A stretch of 5,289 nt of DNA from an uncultured Anaerovibrio sp. Lineage in GTDB: Bacteria > Bacillota > Negativicutes > Selenomonadales > Selenomonadaceae. Each line of letters starts with the position of its first letter. The first letter of the stretch is position 1. Positions 1-5,158 of the stretch are shown here, piece after piece. Location of the stretch: assembly GCA_902785445.1 (NCBI GenBank), contig CACZYN010000135.1, forward strand, positions 1 to 5,289, written 5' to 3'. A program made the translations under genes and the position numbers. A model generated the notes under the pieces. That model was not told the DNA's origin. It saw only the letters and a program-made list of their open reading frames with translations, and made no database searches.

Positions 1-675
1 ATCGCCGGCATTTCCCATGACCTGTCCACTCCCCTTACTTCCATTAAAGGTTACGCCAGTGGTATATTGGATGGCATTGCCAATACCCAGGAAAAAAAAC
101 TTCATTATACAGAAATGATTTTACAAAGCACCTCCACTATGGAAAAGCTGGTAGAAAGCCTATTTTTATTTTCCAAACTGGATTTAGGGCGCATACCATT
201 CAATTTAGAAGCCATTTCTCTGAAAAATTACTTTACAGATTTTTACACCGAGCAATACCCTATATTACGGGAAAAGAATCTTGTTATCTCCCTGGATATA
301 CAGCTTACGGATAATGATCCGGCCACGGTGAACATCGACCGCTTGCAATTCCAACGGGTTATTGACAATATCCTGTCCAATAGCCGCAAATATTCCAACC
401 AAGATGTTGTTAATGTTCATATAAGCATTCAGCGAGAAGATAATGCTTTTCGGCTTGCCTTCGCCGATGATGGCAATGGTGTTGCCACAGCTGATTTACC
501 TAAGCTCTTCGACAGCTTCTACCGTACCGATCCTGCTCGCAGCAATGTGGCCAAGGGAAGCGGTTTGGGCTTAGCTATTACCAAGCAGATAATTCTGGGT
601 ATGAAGGGAAATATTTGGGCAGAAGCTACACCAGGCGGCGGGCTCACCATCGTAATAATGTTGCCGGAAGGATAG
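1..675 (+). CDS. Sensor histidine kinase, C-terminal catalytic part (5' truncated by window edge)
   Basis: This is the cytoplasmic half of a two-component sensor kinase, which autophosphorylates on histidine and passes the phosphate to its partner regulator. The frame is open from base 1, giving 224 codons before TAG at 673. The H-box reads ISHDLSTPLTSIKG, with the phospho-accepting His at window residue 6 (bases 16-18). It lies in a HisKA dimerisation domain reaching to about residue 62. The HATPase_c domain follows, with the N-box DNILSN (about residues 122-127), G1 DDGNG (156-160), an F-box near LFDSFYRTD and G2 GSGLGLAI (186-193), so all ATP-binding motifs are intact. The sensing, transmembrane and probable HAMP parts lie outside the window, so the signal is unknown. 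The response regulator starts 24 bases downstream and is surely its partner. The kinase-before-regulator order is the less common one. Confidence 0.95.
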   Translation: MAGISHDLSTPLTSIKGYASGILDGIANTQEKKLHYTEMILQSTSTMEKLVESLFLFSKLDLGRIPFNLEAISLKNYFTDFYTEQYPILREKNLVISLDIQLTDNDPATVNIDRLQFQRVIDNILSNSRKYSNQDVVNVHISIQREDNAFRLAFADDGNGVATADLPKLFDSFYRTDPARSNVAKGSGLGLAITKQIILGMKGNIWAEATPGGGLTIVIMLPEG

Positions 676-682
676 GTTATAC

Positions 683-689
683 AAGGAGG
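683..689 (+). promoter_or_regulatory. Shine-Dalgarno site of the response regulator
   Basis: AAGGAGG lies 10 bases before the ATG at 700, inside the 24-base gap after the kinase stop. This near-perfect site fixes the regulator start and indicates strong independent translation within a kinase-regulator operon. Confidence 0.85.
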
Positions 690-699
690 ACTACTACCC

Positions 700-1395
700 A
701 TGAAACGAATATTAATTATTGAAGACGACCCAGGAATCGCTGAACTGGAACGGGATTATCTGGAAGCCAGTGAATTTCAGGTGGACATAGAGTCAGATGG
801 TACAGCAGGCTTACAGCAAGCTTTAAAAGGCGAGTATGACTTATTTATTCTGGATGTAATGCTGCCGGGACAGGATGGCTTTCAGATTTGTCGGGAGTTA
901 CGTAAAGAAAGCGAAATTCCCATTCTTATGGTATCAGCCCGCCAGGAAGATATTGATAAAATCCGGGCACTGGGACTTGGCGCCGATGATTACATTATCA
1001 AGCCCTTCAGCCCCAGTGAATTAGTAGCCAGAGTAAAGGCCCACTTGGCTCGCTATGATCGCCTCACAGGTACGACCAACACTACGAAGGTTAAATCCAT
1101 CCAGATTGGTGAATTGGAAATTCAACCGGAAACCCATCGGGTATTTCAAAAGGGTCAGGAAATCACCCTCACCAACAAGGAATTTGAGCTGTTATTGTAT
1201 CTTGCCCAAAATCCAGGTATTGTTTTCAGCAAGGACAAGCTGTTTGACCAGATTTGGGGACTGGATGCCATGGGTGATACTGCCACAGTTATGGTACACA
1301 TTAATCGTCTACGGGAAAAGATAGAACCTGACCCTTCCTCCCCTGTTTATATTGAAACCGTCTGGGGGGCAGGCTACAGATTTTCCAATAAATAA
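700..1395 (+). CDS. OmpR/PhoB-family response regulator
   Basis: This is a DNA-binding response regulator of 231 residues, the normal length for the OmpR/PhoB family. The receiver domain (about 1-120) has the acidic pair D9-D10, phospho-accepting D52 in LFILDVMLPGQDG, the switch residue S79 and the conserved K101 in IIKPF. The C-terminal winged helix (about 130-229) has the usual NKEFELLLYLAQNPG segment, a recognition helix around 194-209 (TATVMVHINRLREKIE) and the closing wing VWGAGYRF. Phosphorylation by the upstream kinase should promote dimerisation and binding to tandem promoter sites. Which genes it controls cannot be told: no gene next to it in the same direction is a candidate target, since transcription ends at the terminator just downstream. 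The ATG start is supported by AAGGAGG at 683-689. Family assignment is secure; a specific name such as PhoP or VanR is not justified. Confidence 0.96.
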   Translation: MKRILIIEDDPGIAELERDYLEASEFQVDIESDGTAGLQQALKGEYDLFILDVMLPGQDGFQICRELRKESEIPILMVSARQEDIDKIRALGLGADDYIIKPFSPSELVARVKAHLARYDRLTGTTNTTKVKSIQIGELEIQPETHRVFQKGQEITLTNKEFELLLYLAQNPGIVFSKDKLFDQIWGLDAMGDTATVMVHINRLREKIEPDPSSPVYIETVWGAGYRFSNK

Positions 1396-1404
1396 TAAGG
1401 CATC

Positions 1405-1454
1405 AAAAAAGCGACTGGAAACGCATTTACACGTTACAGCCGCTTTTATTTTTA
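1405..1454. terminator. Bidirectional intrinsic terminator between convergent genes
   Basis: The stem pairs AAAAGCG (1407-1413) with CGCTTTT (1441-1447). It is extended by CTG/CAG (1415-1417 with 1437-1439) and AACG/CGTT (1420-1423 with 1432-1435), closing an 8-base loop. On the plus strand it ends in TTTTATTTTTA. On the minus strand it ends in a run of six T (complement of 1405-1410). It sits between the regulator stop (1395) and the symporter stop (1467) and can end both transcripts. Confidence 0.85.
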
Positions 1455-1466
1455 CTTTACTGATTA

Positions 1467-2882
1467 TTAATGTCCGGTCTGGACAACATAATCCTCCTCA
1501 TCCTCTTCTTCAGGCACCTTAGCGGTATCTACATGACCTACCACTATGCTGCTAAGAGCAAAGAGCGCCAAGGAGTTTGGAATAACCATCAGGTTATTAA
1601 ACATATCTGTAAGCTCCCATACCAGATTGTTGGACAAACAGGAGCCCATGAACACAAAGACAATAGCGATCAAGGAGAAAACCTTTACCGCAGATTTACC
1701 CATAAGATACTCCACATTGATCTTGGCAAAGAGATTCCAGCTAAGTATCGTAGAAAATGCGAAGAACAACAAGCTAACTGCAATGAAGGCGCTGCCCAGG
1801 CTGCTGCCGAAGAGGCTGCCAAAGGCAATCTGAGCCATATTGGTTTTGGAAATCCCCTCTGCTGCCCCATTAGCCAACACACCATCACCAGTATACAGGG
1901 TGGTGATTACCACCAATGCGGTCATAGTGAGAACAACGAAGGTGTCAATGAACACACCAACCATAGCCACAACGCCCTGGTCATGTGGTTTTTCAACATT
2001 AGCTAATGCATGCGCATGTGGAGTGGAACCCATACCAGCCTCATTGGAGAACAGACCACGCTTAACACCCTGGCTAATGGCGGTCTTAATTGCCATACCC
2101 CAGCTACCGCCAATAATGGCATCTGGATTAAAGGCATAGAAGAAAATCAGAGAAACAGCCTCAGCCACCCGGTCATAATTGGCCAACAAGATTGCCGCAC
2201 CGCCGATAAGATAGAACACAGCCATAATTGGAACCAGTTTCTCGGTAATACGGGCAATACGCTTGGTACCACCGATAAATACGAAGCCAGCCAACAGGGC
2301 AATTACAATACCTACACCCCAGGCAGGAATACCAAAGGCAGACTCACTGGTCTCGCCGATAGAATTAGACTGAACCATACAGCCCATGAAACCCAAAGCC
2401 AAGGTTATGGCCACGGCAAAGAATGCTGCCAGGAACTTACCAAATGCCCCTGGGAATGCCCTGCGAATATAATAAACCGGACCACCAAGTACCGTACCGT
2501 CCTCCTTAACAATACGAGTCTCCTGGGCCAGAACTGCCTCGGCATAGTTGGTAGCCATACCAAAGAAGGCTATAATCCACATCCAGAAAATTGCCCCAGG
2601 ACCACCAGTAAGAATCGCTCCGGAAGCACCTACCACGTTACCGGTACCAACCTGGGCGGCTACCGCAGTTGCCAGAGCCTGGAAGGAGCTCATACCGCTT
2701 TTGCCATTTTCACCGTGCAGGGAGAAATTGCCAAAGAAACGACGGAAGCCTTCCCCTAAGCAGCGAACCTGAACGAAGCGGGTTCTGATGGTATAATACA
2801 GGCCCAAACCAATTAACAGAAAACACAGAATGTAATCTGACAAATACGTGTTGACCATTTGCACAAGTTCTAATAAGTCCAT
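1467..2882 (-). CDS. AGCS-family alanine/glycine:cation (sodium) symporter
   Basis: This is a secondary transporter of the inner membrane that takes up glycine and/or alanine with Na+ (or H+). It has 471 residues, typical for the family, with about 10-11 hydrophobic segments. Diagnostic segments are SSFQALATAVAAQVGTGN (about 65-82), the family signature GGPGAIFWMW (93-102) and KRGLFSNEAGMGSTPHAHA (about 274-292). The C-terminus ends in an acidic tail, PEEEDEEDY. The start is the ATG at 2882-2880, because GGAGG (2895-2891) lies 8 bases before it. An in-frame TTG at 2897 overlaps this ribosome site and is not the start. The leader carries a glycine aptamer and a terminator, which makes glycine the likely main substrate. 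The gene has its own promoter near 3150-3178 and ends at a bidirectional terminator. Family assignment is firm; glycine versus alanine preference is inferred from the riboswitch. Confidence 0.95.
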   Translation of the reverse strand: MDLLELVQMVNTYLSDYILCFLLIGLGLYYTIRTRFVQVRCLGEGFRRFFGNFSLHGENGKSGMSSFQALATAVAAQVGTGNVVGASGAILTGGPGAIFWMWIIAFFGMATNYAEAVLAQETRIVKEDGTVLGGPVYYIRRAFPGAFGKFLAAFFAVAITLALGFMGCMVQSNSIGETSESAFGIPAWGVGIVIALLAGFVFIGGTKRIARITEKLVPIMAVFYLIGGAAILLANYDRVAEAVSLIFFYAFNPDAIIGGSWGMAIKTAISQGVKRGLFSNEAGMGSTPHAHALANVEKPHDQGVVAMVGVFIDTFVVLTMTALVVITTLYTGDGVLANGAAEGISKTNMAQIAFGSLFGSSLGSAFIAVSLLFFAFSTILSWNLFAKINVEYLMGKSAVKVFSLIAIVFVFMGSCLSNNLVWELTDMFNNLMVIPNSLALFALSSIVVGHVDTAKVPEEEDEEDYVVQTGH

Positions 2883-2890
2883 AATATTAT

Positions 2891-2895
2891 CCTCC
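2891..2895 (-). promoter_or_regulatory. Shine-Dalgarno site that decides the symporter start
   Basis: GGAGG on the minus strand, 8 bases before the ATG at 2882. It directly follows the terminator T-run, so the termination point and the ribosome site are adjacent. Confidence 0.85.
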
Positions 2896-2930
2896 AAAAG
2901 AAAAAGAGTACCATCCGAAGGACGATACTC
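2896..2930 (-). terminator. Riboswitch expression-platform intrinsic terminator
   Basis: On the minus strand an 11-pair hairpin runs from 2930 to 2906. The 5' arm is GAGTATCGTCC (2930-2920) and the 3' arm is GGATGGTACTC (2916-2906), with two G-T wobbles and a TTC loop. It is followed by TTTTTCTTTT (2905-2896). It lies between the glycine aptamer and the symporter Shine-Dalgarno site, where termination would stop the transcript before the coding region. Its 5' arm and loop are complementary to leader segments around the kink-turn, so its formation is probably conditional. Confidence 0.88.
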
Positions 2931-2997
2931 GTAAAAGACAAATTAATCAACAACGCCACAAAACGCCTAGAATATTTAGTAGCATGTCACTCATCAT

Positions 2998-3082
2998 CAC
3001 TGTCTTTTTGCCTGAGAGATTCAGCCCGCAGAAACTGCCAGCCTTGCACCTTCGGCACCCAATTTAATGGGATTCTCCAGAG
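2998..3082 (-). ncRNA. Glycine riboswitch aptamer (gcvT-type, single)
   Basis: The minus strand carries the conserved glycine-aptamer core. In order these are CTGGAGA (3080-3074), a small CCCA/TGGG hairpin (3071-3058), GCCGAAGGTGCAA (3056-3044), a second hairpin with GCAG/CTGC arms (3038-3028), then TCTCTCAGGC (3019-3010) followed by AAAAAGACAG (3009-3000). GAGA (3077-3074) pairs with TCTC (3017-3014), and the outer P1 pairs CTG (3080-3078) with CAG (3002-3000). This order matches the classical glycine riboswitch, which senses free glycine. Only one complete aptamer is present; a kink-turn hairpin stands on its 5' side in place of a second. The regulated gene is the AGCS symporter. For transporter genes, glycine switches of this kind are generally thought to turn expression off; here that is inferred from the terminator. 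Confidence 0.95.
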
Positions 3083-3090
3083 TATCCTCC
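3080..3090 (-). promoter_or_regulatory. Candidate antiterminator, 3' segment
   Basis: Minus-strand GGAGGATACTC can pair with the terminator 5' arm GAGTATCGTCC (2930-2920) at 10 of 11 positions. The segment overlaps the kink-turn strand (3089-3084) and touches the first base of aptamer P1 (3080), so pairing with the terminator arm competes with the ligand-binding fold. Confidence 0.65.
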
Positions 3091-3129
3091 ACCACCAGTC
3101 TGCACAACATTCTGATGACTTCTTCGGAT
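3084..3129 (-). other. Leader-linker kink-turn hairpin ('ghost aptamer') 5' of the glycine aptamer
   Basis: Minus-strand ATCC (3129-3126) pairs with GGAT (3087-3084). A three-base bulge GAA (3125-3123) follows. Then GA (3122-3121) faces GA (3089-3088), as needed for tandem sheared G-A pairs, with an A/G opposition (3120/3090). An 8-pair stem then joins GTCATCAG (3119-3112) to CTGGTGGT (3098-3091), including three G-T pairs and a 13-base loop. This is the layout of a kink-turn, known between leader and linker of tandem glycine riboswitches and kept in singlets as part of a ghost aptamer. The fold is my reading by eye and has not been computed. Confidence 0.7.
3123..3129 (-). promoter_or_regulatory. 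Candidate antiterminator, 5' segment
   Basis: Minus-strand ATCCGAA can pair with TTCGGAT (2919-2913), the loop and upper 3' arm of the terminator. It therefore continues directly the pairing made by 3090-3080. The same bases form the C-stem and bulge of the kink-turn. Confidence 0.55.
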
Positions 3130-3149
3130 TAATGTAGTTAACATGGAGT

Positions 3150-3178
3150 AATATACAATACTTTTATGTCCGTGTCAA
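3150..3178 (-). promoter_or_regulatory. Sigma-A-type promoter of the symporter unit
   Basis: On the minus strand, -35 TTGACA (3178-3173, perfect consensus) is followed by a 17-base spacer and -10 TATATT (3155-3150). Transcription should start near A3144, giving a leader of about 260 bases that contains the whole riboswitch. The A/T-rich stretch just upstream (about 3186-3214) could act as an UP element. The promoter lies 85 bases after the stop of the diguanylate cyclase gene, so the symporter has its own unit. Confidence 0.85.
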
Positions 3179-3262
3179 GAGTACATTCATATTTTTTGTA
3201 AAAAATTAAATAAATAAGGTCATAACCATTAAATTACTTAGCTCTTTTGGCCGGTCAAGAAA

Positions 3263-4567
3263 TTATTCAACGCTCTCCTCTTCAATTGAACGAAGATAGA
3301 GAAATAGGGTCTGATTATCATCAGTATAATTGTCAGCCCTAGCTAATTCCAGCACTACCTGTCGAAATTCCCCATTGGTTTTCCGCCGATAAGACGTGCA
3401 GAAAAATCGATGACCATTCTTAAAATAATTTTTTAAATACTCAACATTTAATACCTCATTATACCGGTCCCTATCCTCTGGGGACACATTGCCCAATTCA
3501 GCGAATTTAAATATATCCTCGGACAAAGTATAGTGCAGACTATTAACCTGGGTGAACTCATCTTCATATATCTGAATAATCTGATAGCTGTTATTGGTAA
3601 GGTTGATCTTCAGGACTTTATCATAGAGAGCACACAACGCCGCATGAGAAGTTTGGCGACCAGTACGGTCAACCCCCTTCTGGGCATAGTACTCTTCCTT
3701 GGCTTTATACATGCGGCTGTCAGCAATCTTGGCCATCTCGTAGATGCTTTTATCCTTACATTCACTGCGAGTCACATAGCCTATGGAAATAGAAATACTG
3801 TCCACCAACTGTCCATGCCAATTATTTATGGTCTCGTCAAAATGACTGATGAGCTTCGGTAAATTAGTAGGAGATATGAAGATTATGGCTGCATATTCGT
3901 CACCACCCAGCCGGTAAATACGGCCATATTGACGGAAACACTCATTTAAGCAGTCAGCCACTCCTTTTATCAGCTCATCACCGGCATCATGTCCTAAAGT
4001 ATCGTTAACAATCTTCAAGCCATTTACATCAACGGATATCAACACCATATTATTATGAAGATTGTTGGTATTGTAATCCGCCAAGTTTTCATTGTACATT
4101 TTACGGTTATAAAGCTGGGTCAAATCATCAATATAGGAATTATACAGCAGCTGGTTTTCCTTTTCCTTTTCGTAGGTAATATCCCGAACGGCAAAAATTA
4201 CTTTAGTGAAATCCCCATTTTCGTCCCGTTTTCCCGGGAATAGAACCGCCTCCAGCCATTTTGTATAGCTGCCTTCAATTTGCAATGAAATGTACTTTTT
4301 GTTCGTCAGGCGTTGTTTTAAGGTAGATAAATCAATAAACTCTACCATAGCGGATACATATTCCGGTTTCAAGAGCATCCGACACAAGTCCTTAATGGCA
4401 ATATTAACACTGCCTGTCTCTCCCAAAATAGCATGGACCGGCTCACTGTCATTATACAGCTCCTGATAAATCTCCGTTTCCAAATCACACAAGTAAATAT
4501 AGAGATAGAATTGGGACATGGAGTCAATAATATTCAGTTTATCCTCAATATTGCTGACATTTTTCAT
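3263..4567 (-). CDS. Diguanylate cyclase with GGDEF domain between two PAS-like domains
   Basis: This 434-residue protein probably makes cyclic di-GMP from two GTP. No signal peptide or membrane segment is visible, so it should act in the cytosol. An N-terminal PAS-like domain (about 20-131, ending VRDIT) is followed by a short linker and a complete GGDEF domain (about 143-300). That domain has DDLTQLYNR (147-155), the metal-binding D180 in SVDVNGLKIVNDTLGHDAGD and the active-site loop RLGGDEY (219-225). GGDEY rather than GGDEF is a tolerated variant. The usual inhibitory RxxD site reads RQYG (212-215), so product inhibition at that site is probably lost. A second PAS-like domain (about 310-430, with LKINLTNNSYQII, GNVSPEDRDRY and SYRRKTNGEFR) follows. 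The ATG start has GAGG (4579-4576) 8 bases upstream. The signals sensed are unknown. No terminator is seen before the symporter promoter. Confidence 0.92.
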   Translation of the reverse strand: MKNVSNIEDKLNIIDSMSQFYLYIYLCDLETEIYQELYNDSEPVHAILGETGSVNIAIKDLCRMLLKPEYVSAMVEFIDLSTLKQRLTNKKYISLQIEGSYTKWLEAVLFPGKRDENGDFTKVIFAVRDITYEKEKENQLLYNSYIDDLTQLYNRKMYNENLADYNTNNLHNNMVLISVDVNGLKIVNDTLGHDAGDELIKGVADCLNECFRQYGRIYRLGGDEYAAIIFISPTNLPKLISHFDETINNWHGQLVDSISISIGYVTRSECKDKSIYEMAKIADSRMYKAKEEYYAQKGVDRTGRQTSHAALCALYDKVLKINLTNNSYQIIQIYEDEFTQVNSLHYTLSEDIFKFAELGNVSPEDRDRYNEVLNVEYLKNYFKNGHRFFCTSYRRKTNGEFRQVVLELARADNYTDDNQTLFLYLRSIEEESVE

Positions 4568-4600
4568 TGTATAAACCTCATTGCATATACTTTACATAAT

Positions 4601-4627
4601 CAACATTGTAATTATTCTAGCAACATT
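4601..4627. repeat. Direct heptamer repeat over the cyclase promoter
   Basis: CAACATT occurs at 4601-4607 and again at 4621-4627, starting exactly 20 bases apart (about two helical turns). The copies flank the candidate -10 at 4614-4619. Spacing and position would suit an operator on one face of the helix, but two heptamers in A/T-rich DNA can arise by chance. Confidence 0.35.
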
Positions 4628-4643
4628 TGATTATTTCCTGCAA
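4614..4643 (-). promoter_or_regulatory. Candidate promoter of the diguanylate cyclase gene
   Basis: On the minus strand, TTGCAG (4643-4638) lies 18 bases before TAGAAT (4619-4614). TAGAAT is preceded by TGC, giving an extended -10. The start would be near 4607, about 40 bases before the ATG. The -35 match is weak, so the call rests mainly on the extended -10 and the position. Confidence 0.45.
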
Positions 4644-4672
4644 AATGAGGTGAATATAAGAAAAAAGCCTCG

Positions 4673-5158
4673 TTATTTCATTATTTTTTGTAAATTTTCA
4701 GCATATGGCGCGGTTACAATACCCTTTTCGGTAATTATTCCCGTAATCAGCTCATTATCTGTAACATCAAAGGCCGGGTTAAAGACCTTTACACCCGCTG
4801 GAGCCATTGGCTTTTCATACCACATTTCCGTAACTTCGGTGCCTTTACGTTCTTCGATGATAATTTCATTGCCGGTGGCCGTAGCCATATCAATGGTAGC
4901 CGTAGGTGCACATACATAAAATGGTATATTATACCGTTTGGCCAGAGCTGCCACCATGGAAGTACCAATTTTATTAGCCACATCACCATTGGCAGCCACC
5001 CGATCACAGCCCACAAATACAGCATTTACCCAGCCATTACGCATAACCATACCGGACATATTATCACAAAGCAGAGTTACATCAAAACCCGATTCCTGCA
5101 ATTCATAAGCCGTCAACCGCGCTCCCTGCAACAAAGGTCTGGTTTCATCGGCAAAGAT
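4673..5158 (-). pseudogene. mtnA: Methylthioribose-1-phosphate isomerase, C-terminal half (5' part missing at a rearrangement or chimeric junction)
   Basis: MtnA converts 5-methylthioribose-1-phosphate to 5-methylthioribulose-1-phosphate in the methionine salvage pathway. Recognisable family segments, in order, are FADETRPLLQGARLTA, VFVGCDRVAANGDVANKIGT (with the catalytic Asp of the CDR motif), PFYVCAPTATIDMAT and NPAFDVTDNELITGIITEKG, ending at TAA (4675-4673). About 160 residues remain of roughly 340-350 in the family. The N-terminal half, with the catalytic Cys region, is absent. Going upstream, MtnA homology is clear to about 5155. Beyond that the frame stays open but reads unlike MtnA, and the opposite strand encodes a different protein. 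A TTG at 5134 could be read as a start but lies inside the conserved ETRPLLQG motif and is not genuine. As assembled, the product would be inactive; an intact gene may exist if the junction is artefactual. Confidence 0.85.

Larger units (their letters stand above)
4568..4672. other. Intergenic stretch between the mtnA remnant and the cyclase gene
   Basis: These 105 A/T-rich bases hold the candidate cyclase promoter, the CAACATT repeats and the cyclase Shine-Dalgarno site (GAGG at 4579-4576). On the minus strand a T-run (TTTTTT, about 4666-4661) follows the mtnA stop, but no convincing GC stem precedes it, so I do not call a terminator. Confidence 0.6.

Noticed and set aside
1470..2759. Long open frames on the plus strand (about 178 and 249 codons) opposite the symporter gene
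   Set aside because: They are antisense to a clearly conserved transporter, lack ribosome sites and domain features, and have compositions expected from shadow frames.
2883..2897. TTG at 2897 as start of the symporter (5 extra residues)
   Set aside because: This codon overlaps the GGAGG ribosome site; the ATG at 2882 has ideal spacing from it.
3084..3144. A second, complete glycine aptamer (tandem arrangement)
   Set aside because: No GCCGAAGG...GCAA core or CTCTCAGGC motif occurs upstream of the single aptamer; only a kink-turn hairpin is present.
3191..3206. A/T-only inverted repeat (ATTTTTT, GT, AAAAAAT) as terminator or hairpin
   Set aside because: The stem has no G-C pairs and a 2-base loop. 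It fits better as A/T-rich DNA upstream of the promoter.
3247..3258. Near-palindrome TTGGCCGGTCAA after the cyclase stop as terminator or operator
   Set aside because: Short, imperfect, no T-run and no second copy in the window.
4647..4671. GAGG...CCTC inverted repeat after mtnA as an intrinsic terminator
   Set aside because: Only 4 pairs with a 17-base loop, and the T-run lies inside the loop.
5026..5134. A genuine short gene of 153 codons starting at TTG 5134
   Set aside because: The codon lies within the MtnA motif ETRPLLQGAR, whose upstream residues are still encoded in the same frame; it is an internal Leu of a truncated mtnA.
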